DNA of 64,000 nt from Palsa-892 sp035555855 (GTDB lineage: Bacteria; Pseudomonadota; Alphaproteobacteria; Rhizobiales; Xanthobacteraceae): assembly GCA_035555855.1 (NCBI GenBank), contig DATMGD010000034.1, positions 50,996 to 114,995 on the forward strand, given 5' to 3'. Within the stretch, counting starts at the first letter, position 1. Every line of letters begins with the position of its first letter. The position numbers and the translations under genes are program-made. A model generated the notes under the pieces. It had not been told where the DNA came from. It saw only the letters and a program-made list of their open reading frames with translations, and searched no databases. Of this stretch, positions 15,947 to 23,937 are shown in pieces.

Positions 15947-16747
15947 ATGTCATACGGCGATGAAATCATGGCCTGCGGTCAGGCGCTCTCCCTCGCGCGC
16001 GAGACCGGAAAGCGTGTCCGCATCGTCGATGCCGGCGGCAAGCGCCGGTGGGATGACCTGTGGCGGAATATCCCCGAAATCATTCATCCGCGCGAAAGAG
16101 TCAGGGACTGCTCCGTGCTCAGGAACGGCGTCGGCGCCCGGCCCTATCTCGATTACACGAATGAAGACGGCATCCGCGCGTCCCACACCGGTTGGCGGGC
16201 GCGGGATCACATCGGCCGCATCGTTTTCGATGCCGATGAAATCGAATTTGCCGAGAAGGCCTGCCGCGGTTTCGGATCCTTCATCCTGATCGAGCCGAAC
16301 GTCGCGAAAGCATCTGCGACGGTCCGATGGGATTCCAACCCGAACAAACAGTGGGGCCGTGACAGGTGGCAACAGCTTGTCCGGCTCATGAAGCTGCCCG
16401 TCGTTCAGGTCGGCGCAAACGGAACGGAGGTTCTGGACGGCGCCTATTTCATCCCGACCGCGACCTTCCGGCTCGGCGCCGCCGTATTGCAGCGGGCAAC
16501 CCTGTCGATTTTGCCGGAAAGCGGCCTTCATCATGCCGCGGCCGCTCTGGGAAAAAGGGCCGTCGTATTGTTCGGCGGGCTTATCAGCCCGGAGACGACA
16601 GGCTATCCTTTCCATATCAATATCTCGCGCGGCGAGCCTTGCAGGATGCTCGTCCCCTGCAAGCATTGCGAAGAAATCTGGCAAACTATTTCACCTGAGG
16701 AAGTAGCCGATCGGGCTTCCGAGCTTCTCGCCTCTCCGCCCGGCTAG
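15947..16747 (+). CDS. Glycosyltransferase family 9-like protein
   Basis: This 266-residue protein resembles the heptosyltransferase (GT9) fold in compact form. The N-terminal part has ACGQALSLARETGKRVRIVD, standing for the first Rossmann strand. The C-terminal half has ILIEPNV, GRDRWQQLVR, VVQVGANG, SGLHHAAAALGKRAVVLFGG and PCKHCEEIW. The last two are typical of the nucleotide-sugar site and the cysteine-containing tail seen in GT9 enzymes. It likely adds a sugar to a cell-surface glycan using a nucleotide-activated donor. It is followed by a full GT9 gene 62 bp downstream, so the two probably act on one glycan. The acceptor is unknown. Confidence 0.75.
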   Translation: MSYGDEIMACGQALSLARETGKRVRIVDAGGKRRWDDLWRNIPEIIHPRERVRDCSVLRNGVGARPYLDYTNEDGIRASHTGWRARDHIGRIVFDADEIEFAEKACRGFGSFILIEPNVAKASATVRWDSNPNKQWGRDRWQQLVRLMKLPVVQVGANGTEVLDGAYFIPTATFRLGAAVLQRATLSILPESGLHHAAAALGKRAVVLFGGLISPETTGYPFHINISRGEPCRMLVPCKHCEEIWQTISPEEVADRASELLASPPG

Positions 16748-16809
16748 TCGCGTATATAATTTCCTGCGAAGAACGCGATGACCCGCATTCCTCGATCGCC
16801 GAGATAACC

Positions 16810-18039
16810 ATGCTCCGCCGCTTCGTCCGTCGCATCATCGGCACTGTGAATGATCCGCCCGAAGCCAAAGACGTCCGCATCTATCGATCTTATCTTGATC
16901 TTCTCCCGGACCGCCCGCCGCGCATTCTGATTCTGAAGCTCGACCACATCGGCGACATGCTGCTCGGCATGCGGGCCTTCCGCGAAATCAGGGATGCATG
17001 GCCCGATGCGGACATCACGCTGGTTTGCAGCCCGACCAACGCGCCGCTCGCGGCAAAACTCGCAATTGCCGACAAAATCGTTGCCTGCCGGTTTTTTGAA
17101 GACCGCTCGCATACGCCGCGTCCGCCCGATGATGTTCTCGCGAAACGATTTTGCGACCTGCAGCTTCCGGCCTTCGATATTGCGATCGATCTTCGTTTCG
17201 GCGAGGAGACGCGATTTTTGCTGGACCATGTCGAAGCCCGGTTCGCTTGCGGCTTTTTCACCAAAAACATCAAGCGCAAGCTCGATATCAGCGTGCAGAT
17301 GAACGACATCCCTCCACAAAAGATTTCCAGCGACCCGAAGAGCATGCATGACGAGGCGCGCCAGCTGTTGCTGGCGCGAACCCTGATCGATGCATTCCAG
17401 CCCGAACGCCACCCGATCCAAAGTCTTCCTTCGGATGACACCCATATTCCGTTCAAGGACGCGCCTTACGCCGTCATCGCGCCGGCGGCAGGCGCCGAAA
17501 TCAAGCAATGGCCGAACGAGAATTTCGCCGCCGCCGGACGCCGGCTGATCGAGAGCGGGCTTTCGATCGTGCTCGTCGGAGACCGAACGTCGCAAGCCGA
17601 TTGCCATGAGATCGCCAAAGGGATCGCCAAAGGGATCGCATCCGAGCGCGTCCGCAATCTCTCGGGCAGCCTTCCGCTCGAACAATTGCCCGACGTATTG
17701 CGGCACGCCCGTCTTTTCATCGGCAACGATTCCGCGCCCGCGCATCTTGCCGCCGCGCTCGATATTCCGGCCGTCGTCGTCTTTTCCGGCGCCGTGAATA
17801 TCGATGCCTGGCACCCGCGCGGAAAAAATGCCGTGGTGCTGAAGGCCGATATCGCCTGCTCGCCGTGTTACCTGACAAAGAAAGCGGAGTGCCGGAACGA
17901 GCGCCGCTGCCTCACGGCAATCAGCCCCGGCTACGTCGCGGATACGGCTCTCGAGCTCTTGCGGAACGCGGCAAACGCCACAAACGGCGATATTGCGGCC
18001 TCCGCTCTCGCCCGCGGCGGCATCGAACCGGGCCGGTAA
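16810..18039 (+). CDS. Glycosyltransferase family 9 (heptosyltransferase-like)
   Basis: The 409-residue enzyme shows the full GT9 pattern: RILILKLDHIGDMLLGMRAFREI at about 36-58, the donor-side block APAAGAEIKQWPNENFAAAGRRL, IVLVGD, and FIGNDSAPAHLAAALDIPAVVVFSG around 300-325. A cysteine-rich segment (ACSPCYLTKKAECRNERRCL) follows. It probably transfers heptose or another activated sugar to a surface polysaccharide or LPS core. An in-frame 12-bp duplication at 17611-17634 gives IAKGIAKG in a surface helix. Next downstream is an FtsX-type ABC pair. Confidence 0.87.
   Translation: MLRRFVRRIIGTVNDPPEAKDVRIYRSYLDLLPDRPPRILILKLDHIGDMLLGMRAFREIRDAWPDADITLVCSPTNAPLAAKLAIADKIVACRFFEDRSHTPRPPDDVLAKRFCDLQLPAFDIAIDLRFGEETRFLLDHVEARFACGFFTKNIKRKLDISVQMNDIPPQKISSDPKSMHDEARQLLLARTLIDAFQPERHPIQSLPSDDTHIPFKDAPYAVIAPAAGAEIKQWPNENFAAAGRRLIESGLSIVLVGDRTSQADCHEIAKGIAKGIASERVRNLSGSLPLEQLPDVLRHARLFIGNDSAPAHLAAALDIPAVVVFSGAVNIDAWHPRGKNAVVLKADIACSPCYLTKKAECRNERRCLTAISPGYVADTALELLRNAANATNGDIAASALARGGIEPGR
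17611..17634 (+). repeat. In-frame 12-bp tandem duplication inside the GT9 gene
   Basis: The unit ATCGCCAAAGGG occurs twice in a row, adding four residues (IAKG) without breaking the frame. It looks like a recent slippage event in a tolerated helix. Confidence 0.9.
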
Positions 18040-18124
18040 ATCCGGAACACCGGACGGAACCTTGCGCCGGCCATGGACGTTATGGCCCGGGTGGCGGCTG
18101 GCGGAAAGTGGAAGCGTTTCATCA

Positions 18125-19261
18125 ATGCCGCTTAGCCTGACACTCGCCTTGCGTAATCTTTTTCACGATCGCCTGCGTTTCATCGCGACGCTCATCGGCA
18201 TCGTATTTTCGGTCGTCCTCGTGCTGGTCCAGATGGGCCTCTATTCCGGCTTCGGCCGCATGGTCACGATGATGATCGATCACGCCGCGACCGATCTTTG
18301 GGTCGTCTCGCGCGGCACCAATTCGATGGAAGACATCTCCCAGTTCGACAGCGGCATTCGCGATAAAGTGCTCGCGATCGACGGCGTCGCCGAAGCCGTC
18401 CCCCTCGTCATCGGCTTTTCCGACTGGCACCTTCCCGAGGGCGGCGAGCGCACGCCGGTGTTCATCGTCGGATCGGATCCGAAACATCGCGGGCTTGAGC
18501 CGTGGAACGTCGTGGAAGGCGCCGCGACAGATTTGAGCGCGCCCGACGCCGTCGCCGTCGATCGCTCCTATTACGACCGGCTCGGCATTTCCGGCATGGG
18601 ATCGACGGCCGAAATCAATCAGCGCAAGGTGAAAGTCGCGGTCGTGACCGATGGCATCCGCTCGTTCACGACGATGCCTTACGTCTTTTCCGGCCTCGAT
18701 GCGGCCCGCACTTATCTCGATCTGCCGCCGAGCAAGATCAGCCAGATACTCGTGCGGGTGAAGCACGGCACCGATCTCAAGCGAGTTCGCGACGAAATCC
18801 AGTCGAAGGTTAGCAATGTCGAGGTGCTCACGCCGCAGGAATTTCGCCAGCGCAGCCGCACCTTCTGGCTGTTCAGCACCGGCGCGGGCGCGGCGCTCTT
18901 TGCCGGCGTTCTGCTCGGCGTCATCGTCGGCACCGCGATCCTCGCGCAAACGCTCTACTCCAACACCCGCGAGCATTTGCCGGAATTCGCGGCGCTCCGC
19001 GCCATCGGCTGCTCGAACCGCTATATTTTCCGCATCATCCGCTATCAGGCACTGCTCAACGCCGCGATCGGGCTTTGCCTCGCGGGTGCGATCGGCGCAG
19101 TCGTCGTTTACCTGACGGCGAAGAGCGCGCTCCCGATCATCATCACGCCGCTACAGGCCGGCGGGCTTGTCGTCATTATTCTATTGATGTGCCTCGTATC
19201 CGCGATCGTCGCGATCGCCCGCGTCGTCCGCATCGATCCCGTGACGGTGCTGACGCGATGA
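18125..19261 (+). CDS. FtsX/MacB-type ABC transporter permease (DevC-like)
   Basis: The 378-residue protein has the MacB/FtsX layout: an N-terminal transmembrane helix (LRFIATLIGIVFSVVLVLVQMGL), a periplasmic domain of about 220 residues (about 40-260), then three helices near 270-295, 318-345 and 350-372. The segment EFAALRAIGCSNRYIFRIIRYQALL is typical of the coupling helix. It would work with the ATPase encoded next, overlapping by ATGA. DevC-type permeases often pair with a membrane-fusion protein, but none is encoded here. The frame extends upstream, but 18125 starts right before the first helix. Confidence 0.87.
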   Translation: MPLSLTLALRNLFHDRLRFIATLIGIVFSVVLVLVQMGLYSGFGRMVTMMIDHAATDLWVVSRGTNSMEDISQFDSGIRDKVLAIDGVAEAVPLVIGFSDWHLPEGGERTPVFIVGSDPKHRGLEPWNVVEGAATDLSAPDAVAVDRSYYDRLGISGMGSTAEINQRKVKVAVVTDGIRSFTTMPYVFSGLDAARTYLDLPPSKISQILVRVKHGTDLKRVRDEIQSKVSNVEVLTPQEFRQRSRTFWLFSTGAGAALFAGVLLGVIVGTAILAQTLYSNTREHLPEFAALRAIGCSNRYIFRIIRYQALLNAAIGLCLAGAIGAVVVYLTAKSALPIIITPLQAGGLVVIILLMCLVSAIVAIARVVRIDPVTVLTR

Positions 19262-19986
19262 GCAAAACGCTTCTCGAAGCCAAGAATATCTCGAAGACAT
19301 TCGGCGAAGGTCACGTTCAGGTCCGCGCCGTCGATAAGGCGAATCTCACGCTTAAAGGCGGCGAGCTCACGCTGCTGATGGGCCCGTCCGGCAGCGGCAA
19401 GACGACGCTGCTCTCGATCCTGGGCTGCATGCTAACCCCGGCCAAGGGAACGCTGAACATCTGCGGCAACGCGGTCGAAAATGCCGGTCCTGAACGGCTC
19501 GCGGAAATCCGCCGCTCGCATATCGGGTTCATTTTCCAGTCCTATCACCTCTTTCCGACGCTCACCGCCGCCGAGAACATTCAGCTCGCGCTCGATATCC
19601 GCGGGAAGAACGGCAGCAAGGCCGCGGAAAAATCGCACAGGCTTCTCGAAAAAGTCGGCCTCTCGCGCAAAAGCAAAGCTTTCCCGCGCCAGATGAGCGG
19701 CGGCGAGCAGCAGCGTGTCGCCATCGCGCGTGCCATCGTCGCGGACCCTTCGGTCATTCTCGCCGACGAACCGACCGCAGCGCTCGATACCAACAACGGC
19801 CGCGCCGTCATGAATATTTTGAGTGAGCTTGCCAGAGACCGGGACAGTGCCGTGCTGGTCGTGAGCCACGATCCGCGCGCCATCCCGTTCGCCGACAGAA
19901 TCATTTATATCGAAGACGGCATACTCAAAAACGAAGACCCCGCCGCCCGGACGGAACGCAAGGGCACACGTCAGCGCAAGAATTGA
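19258..19986 (+). CDS. ABC transporter ATP-binding protein (MacB/LolD/DevA-like)
   Basis: The 242-residue ATPase has Walker A GPSGSGKTT (about 42-50), Q-loop FQSYHLFP, signature MSGGEQQRVAIARA, Walker B VILADEPTAALD and switch histidine VVSHD. This is the small-ATPase class that energises FtsX-fold permeases. Its start overlaps the permease stop by four bases. The pair probably exports or extracts an envelope component by a mechanotransmission mechanism. Its position behind two GT9 genes hints at a surface glycan or lipid, but that is context only. Confidence 0.92.
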   Translation: MSKTLLEAKNISKTFGEGHVQVRAVDKANLTLKGGELTLLMGPSGSGKTTLLSILGCMLTPAKGTLNICGNAVENAGPERLAEIRRSHIGFIFQSYHLFPTLTAAENIQLALDIRGKNGSKAAEKSHRLLEKVGLSRKSKAFPRQMSGGEQQRVAIARAIVADPSVILADEPTAALDTNNGRAVMNILSELARDRDSAVLVVSHDPRAIPFADRIIYIEDGILKNEDPAARTERKGTRQRKN

Positions 19987-20021
19987 AGCGGCCCAATAGC
20001 GCAAGAAGACGGACGGAATCG

Positions 20022-20312
20022 ATGCCCGCCAAATCCGCTACACGCCAAGCCAAGAAAAAGACCGCCGGAAAAAATATCGCCGGCGGCATCGTGCACAAGG
20101 CGCCCGCCGATCTGCAAAAGGCCATCGGCCCGGACCGCGAGGCGCTCGCGGCCTGGAACGACATCTCGCCGATCGCGCGCAACGAATGGATCTGCTGGGT
20201 CGAATCGGCCAAGAAGCCGGAGACGAGAAGCCGCCGGATTGAACGAACGCGCACCCAACTGATCGACGGCGACCGCCGCCCCTGCTGCTGGCCGGGTTGC
20301 CCTCACCGCTGA
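20022..20312 (+). CDS. YdeI/OmpD-associated family protein (short form)
   Basis: The 96-residue product has a Lys/Ala-rich N-terminus and then the family block: LAAWNDISPIARNEWICWVE, AKKPETRSRRIERTRTQL and the C-terminal RRPCCWPGCPHR. That tail, with its Cys-Cys-x3-Cys-x2-His pattern, is characteristic of this short YdeI-like group. Relatives are linked to bacteriocin or peptide resistance in some bacteria, but no mechanism can be read here. The ATG at 20022 is preferred over an in-frame TTG at 19983, which would overlap the ABC ATPase stop. Confidence 0.75.
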   Translation: MPAKSATRQAKKKTAGKNIAGGIVHKAPADLQKAIGPDREALAAWNDISPIARNEWICWVESAKKPETRSRRIERTRTQLIDGDRRPCCWPGCPHR

Positions 20313-20318
20313 GCGAAT

Positions 20319-21002
20319 CTATTCGTCCGGCGCGCTGTCTATATAAGTCAGCCCGGCTTTTTCCAGCGCTTCGCGCATCTTGTACATGTCGAGACCAAGT
20401 TCGCCCGCTGCGAAGCGGCGGCGCTTTCCTTCTTCCTCTTGCGCCCGCGTCTGCGCCTTGCGCGCCGTTTCCGCGGCAACATCCCTCGGCACGACTACGA
20501 CGCCATCGTCGTCCGCAACGATCAGGTCGCCCGGCTGAACCGCGGCCCCCGCGCAAACGATCGGCACGTTCACGGACCCCAACGTCGCCTTCACCGTGCC
20601 CTTTGCCGAAATCGCTCGCGACCACACCGGGAATTTCATCTCGTGCAGCGCTTTTATGTCGCGGCAGCCAGCGTCGATGATCAGTCCCTTGACGCCGCGC
20701 GCGGCGAACGATGTCGCGAGCAGTTCACCGAACATGCCGTCGGTATTGTCGGTCGTGCAGCCGACGACGACGACGTCGCCCGGCTGGCACTGTTCGACCG
20801 CAACATGCAGCATCCAGTTGTCGCCGGGCTGCGCAAGCACCGTCACCGCCGGGCCCGCGATCTGCGCGCCCGGCCAGACCGGCCGCAGATAGGGCTTCAT
20901 CAAACCGCTGCGCCCGAGCGCCTCGTGCACCGTCGAAACGCCGAGACGTTCCAGATTGGCGGGATCGGCGCGCGTGATGTTGCGAACCACGACAGGCTTC
21001 AT
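20319..21002 (-). CDS. galC: 4-carboxy-4-hydroxy-2-oxoadipate aldolase / oxaloacetate decarboxylase (GalC/LigK, RraA fold)
   Basis: This 227-residue class II aldolase of the RraA-like fold cleaves 4-carboxy-4-hydroxy-2-oxoadipate to pyruvate and oxaloacetate in the 4,5-cleavage route for protocatechuate or gallate. Diagnostic segments are STVHEALGRSGLM, GDNWMLHVAVEQCQPGDVVVVG, GMFGELLATSFAARGVKGLIIDAGCRDI (the Arg-Asp pair of the active site) and VQPGDLIVADDDGVVVVPR. It is last in a minus-strand run galB-tctC-galC, 40 bp after tctC. With galB beside it the pathway assignment is stronger than from the protein alone. Confidence 0.87.
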   Translation of the reverse strand: MKPVVVRNITRADPANLERLGVSTVHEALGRSGLMKPYLRPVWPGAQIAGPAVTVLAQPGDNWMLHVAVEQCQPGDVVVVGCTTDNTDGMFGELLATSFAARGVKGLIIDAGCRDIKALHEMKFPVWSRAISAKGTVKATLGSVNVPIVCAGAAVQPGDLIVADDDGVVVVPRDVAAETARKAQTRAQEEEGKRRRFAAGELGLDMYKMREALEKAGLTYIDSAPDE

Positions 21003-21042
21003 GGCATTCCCTCGAAGATCGATTTGAAGTGACGATTACGCT

Positions 21043-22017
21043 TTATTCAATGTGAAGTCCGGTCTGGGCGACGACCTTACCCCACTTCTCGCGCTCCTCC
21101 TTGACGAAGGCCGTGAACGCGGTGCGCGACAGCGGCTTCACCTGGCCGCCAAAACCCTCGATCAGCTTTTTCAAAGTGGGCGTGGCGAGCGCCTGATGCG
21201 TGGCTTTTTCGAGCTTGTCGAGAATGGCGGGCGGCGTCCCGGCCGGTGCAAACAGACCCCACCAGGTCGCCGCGTGATAGCCTGCATATCCCTTGGTCTC
21301 GGCGATGGTCGCGACATTCGGCAAGCCAGCAAGCCGTTCCGTGCCGGTCACGCCGAGCGCCTTCAGCCGGCCGGCCGTGATCTGCGGCGTTGCTTCCAGC
21401 GCGTTGACGACGACAAGCGGGATATGGCCGGCGATCGCGTCGGTGACGGCGGGATTACCGCCGCGATAGGGCGCGTGCCTGAATTGGAGATTTCCCGTTT
21501 GCTCGAACAGCACCATCGCCAGATGCGGCAGCGAGCCGTTGCCGGGCGTCCCGTAGACGGCTTCGTTCGGCTTCTGCTTGGCGTAGGCGATCAGTTCGGC
21601 AATGTTGTTGGCGGGAAAAGAGGGATTGGCAGCGATCACCGAAGGGATATCGCCGACGAGGGAGATCGGCGCGAGGTCCTTCTCGACGTCGAAACCGGGA
21701 AACTTGTAGAGCGTCATGTTGATGGCGACACCGTTGGTGCCGAGCAGAAGCGTGTAACCATCCGGCGCGCTGGTTGCTGCTGCGCGCGCCGCGATGTTCG
21801 AGCCCGCACCCGGACGGCTTTCGACGATAAAGGTTTGCCCGAGGCTTTTCGCCAACTCCGCCGCAACCGCGCGTGCGACGACGTCCACCGCGCCGCCCGG
21901 CGCAAAGCCATTGAGAATGGTGACGGGCCGCTTGGGATAATCGTTATCGGCAACGGCGGCAGACGCGCTCAGCATGGCGGCGGCAAGGCAGATCGCCCTC
22001 AACCCGTTCAATGGCAT
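21043..22017 (-). CDS. Tripartite tricarboxylate transporter substrate-binding protein (TctC/Bug family)
   Basis: The 324-residue product has a signal peptide (about 1-23) and the Bug-family fold: YPKRPVTILNGFAPGGAVDVVAR, then PGAGSNIAARAAATSAPDGYTLLLGTNG, and AGTPPAILDKLEKA. Bug proteins bind carboxylates, usually in a pocket formed by the FAPGG and GTNG loops. No TctA or TctB membrane genes are nearby, so it may feed a transporter encoded elsewhere or act in sensing. Its place between galB and galC suggests an aromatic or dicarboxylic acid substrate. Confidence 0.9.
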   Translation of the reverse strand: MPLNGLRAICLAAAMLSASAAVADNDYPKRPVTILNGFAPGGAVDVVARAVAAELAKSLGQTFIVESRPGAGSNIAARAAATSAPDGYTLLLGTNGVAINMTLYKFPGFDVEKDLAPISLVGDIPSVIAANPSFPANNIAELIAYAKQKPNEAVYGTPGNGSLPHLAMVLFEQTGNLQFRHAPYRGGNPAVTDAIAGHIPLVVVNALEATPQITAGRLKALGVTGTERLAGLPNVATIAETKGYAGYHAATWWGLFAPAGTPPAILDKLEKATHQALATPTLKKLIEGFGGQVKPLSRTAFTAFVKEEREKWGKVVAQTGLHIE

Positions 22018-22067
22018 TTTTCCTCTCCTGTTTTTTCGAAATGATCTTGGTCACCGCGCGGATTCCG

Positions 22068-22787
22068 TCAGACCGGATCGAGCCGCTTCACGGTGGCGGG
22101 AAATACGCGTTGAAAACTTTCGGCATATTGCGCCGTGCCGAAATTGCGGCGGCGCGCAAGGTTGCCGTTCTTCTCGGCAACGCCCTTGTAATAATTCCAC
22201 AGCGACGTCTGCCCCTTGAGGCATTGCATCGCCGACCACTTCTGGTCCCAGACTTCCGAGATATCGAGATAGGTGTCGGGCGTATATTCGCAGAGTTCGG
22301 GCTGATGCGGCTCGAAGCAATAGACCTGCGGGCCGCCGGCGATTTTGCCCCACGGCCGGCCCTGCGCCTGCGCGACCTGCCGCGCTTCGGTAGCGAAGCG
22401 AAATGTTTCGACGTGATCCCAGTTCGACGGATCGACGCGCGGATGCGTCATGATGAATTCGGGCTGCGTCTCGCGCAGCAGCCGGACGGTTTTCTCGAAC
22501 ATCTCGGGCGTCGGCCGCAGCGGGTAATCTTCCGCGTCGAGAAAATGAATGTCGGCCCCGAGAACCTTTGCCGCCTGCTCAGCTTCGCTGCGGCGGATGT
22601 CGCGCGCTTTCGCGGCGGTCATCGCCGGGTCTTCATAGAGTTTTGCCGACTCGCCGATCGCGCCATAGCTAAGGCAGACCACGGTCGGTTTCAGACCCAG
22701 CCGGGCATGGAGCGCAATCGCTCCGCCCGCGCGCCAGACGAAATCGCCGACATGCGCGCTGATCACGATAAAATTCTTCCCGGCCAC
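22068..22787 (-). CDS. galB: PIG-L-fold hydrolase, GalB-like 4-oxalomesaconate hydratase
   Basis: The 239-residue protein starts at GTG (22787) behind GGAGG. It opens with ISAHVGDFVWRAGGAIALHA, a PIG-L/LmbE motif in the variant form seen in Pseudomonas GalB, in which the usual HPDD becomes H-x2-D. Other motifs are YGAIGES, RRSEAEQAAKVLGADIHFLD, FIMTHPRVDPSNWDHVET (metal-site His residues) and FEPHQPELCEY. GalB hydrates 4-oxalomesaconate, the step just before GalC. It is the first gene of the operon and faces a LysR gene across a dyad. A deacetylase role is less likely given the context. Confidence 0.82.
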   Translation of the reverse strand: MAGKNFIVISAHVGDFVWRAGGAIALHARLGLKPTVVCLSYGAIGESAKLYEDPAMTAAKARDIRRSEAEQAAKVLGADIHFLDAEDYPLRPTPEMFEKTVRLLRETQPEFIMTHPRVDPSNWDHVETFRFATEARQVAQAQGRPWGKIAGGPQVYCFEPHQPELCEYTPDTYLDISEVWDQKWSAMQCLKGQTSLWNYYKGVAEKNGNLARRRNFGTAQYAESFQRVFPATVKRLDPV

Positions 22788-22876
22788 GCCGCATTCCTCC
22801 TGCTTCCACGCGAAAACCTGATAGCTGCGGAAATGCTAGCGAGACCGGACCTCCCAAACGACAGCGATTTTCGGAT

Positions 22877-22904
22877 GAAGCTATACCGAATTTGATATAG
22901 CTTC
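22877..22904. promoter_or_regulatory. LysR-type operator dyad in the galB-lysR gap
   Basis: Perfect 9-bp arms GAAGCTATA and TATAGCTTC are separated by ten bases, centred between the divergent galB start (22787) and the regulator start (22941). Size, symmetry and position fit a LysR-family binding site controlling both directions. Confidence 0.72.
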
Positions 22905-22940
22905 CGGGCAGGCCGCGGTGCCGGAGAGGATGACCAAACC

Positions 22941-23921
22941 ATGCGGGAGCCGAGTTTTTCCCTGCTCAAGCAGCGTCTGCGCCTGCGGCAACTTCGCGTC
23001 GCGGTCGCCATCGCCGAGCATGGCAGCGTAATGAAAGCCTCGCAGCATCTGCGGATGACGCAGCCGGCGGCAACCCGCAGCCTGCTCGATCTCGAGCAAT
23101 ATCTGGATGTGAAACTGTTCGACCGGCTGGCGCGCGGCGTCACGCCGACACGCGCGGGCGAAACCGTGCTCGCGCGGGCGCGCCGCATCCTCGCGGAGGT
23201 CGACCGCATTCCCGTCGACCTGATGCTGCTGGAAACGGGCATGGTGGAATCGCTCACCATCGGCGTGCTGCCGTCGGCATCGAGCGGGCTGATGCCGCAG
23301 GTGCTCGCCCGTTTCAACGAAGATCACGTCGATACGATCGTTAAATTCGTCGAAGGCAGAACGCACGAGCTTCTGCCGCTTCTCGGCTCCGGCAAGATCG
23401 ACGTGATCGTCGGGCGGCTCTACGAAACCGGAACCAGCGATAACTTCGTTCGCGACAGATTTTACGACGAACCGCTTGCGATCTTGGCGCGGCATGGCCA
23501 CCCGATCTTCAGCCGAGAGCGCCGCCCTACGGCTGCTGCGCTACGCCGCTATTCGTTCATCCTCCCGACGCTCGAACAGCGTGTCGGCCAGGACATCGAG
23601 GCGGCGATGCGCGGGAACAACCTGATCCCGGAGAAGCCCGTGCTGCGGGCAAGCTCGATCTCGATGATCCGCGAGGTGCTCCTCACCTCCGATCGAGTTT
23701 CGATTCTTTCGGCCCTCGCGACCGTCGGCGATCTCATGCGTGGCGGTCTGCGGATCGTGCCGATACCCGTAGAGACCGGGACGCGGCCCGGCGGTTTCGT
23801 ATACGGCCGTGGCGATTTGAGCCCCGGCGTGCGCGCGCTACGCGAGATCACGTTCGACTACGTGAACGAGTTGATCGCCGCCGGTTATGTGAAGGCTCTG
23901 CCGGGCGCTGCGCGCGTTTAG
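22941..23921 (+). CDS. LysR-family transcriptional regulator of the gal cluster
   Basis: This 326-residue regulator has a helix-turn-helix at about 15-75: LRQLRVAVAIAEHGSVMKASQHLRMTQPAATRSLLDLEQYLDVKLFDR. A linker helix and an effector-binding domain (about 100-315) follow, with GVLPSASSGLMPQVLARF at the start of its first lobe. It most resembles the GbpR/PcaQ-like group acting on aromatic or sugar acid pathways. It is divergent from galB, and the dyad between them is the expected binding site. The likely inducer is a ring-cleavage product, but that is inferred from context. Confidence 0.9.
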   Translation: MREPSFSLLKQRLRLRQLRVAVAIAEHGSVMKASQHLRMTQPAATRSLLDLEQYLDVKLFDRLARGVTPTRAGETVLARARRILAEVDRIPVDLMLLETGMVESLTIGVLPSASSGLMPQVLARFNEDHVDTIVKFVEGRTHELLPLLGSGKIDVIVGRLYETGTSDNFVRDRFYDEPLAILARHGHPIFSRERRPTAAALRRYSFILPTLEQRVGQDIEAAMRGNNLIPEKPVLRASSISMIREVLLTSDRVSILSALATVGDLMRGGLRIVPIPVETGTRPGGFVYGRGDLSPGVRALREITFDYVNELIAAGYVKALPGAARV

Positions 23922-23937
23922 GCCGCAATAAGTAGCG

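Noticed and set aside
17611..17640. Repeat in the GT9 gene as a possible phase-variable tract
   Set aside because: The unit is 12 bp and in frame, so copy changes would not switch the gene off.
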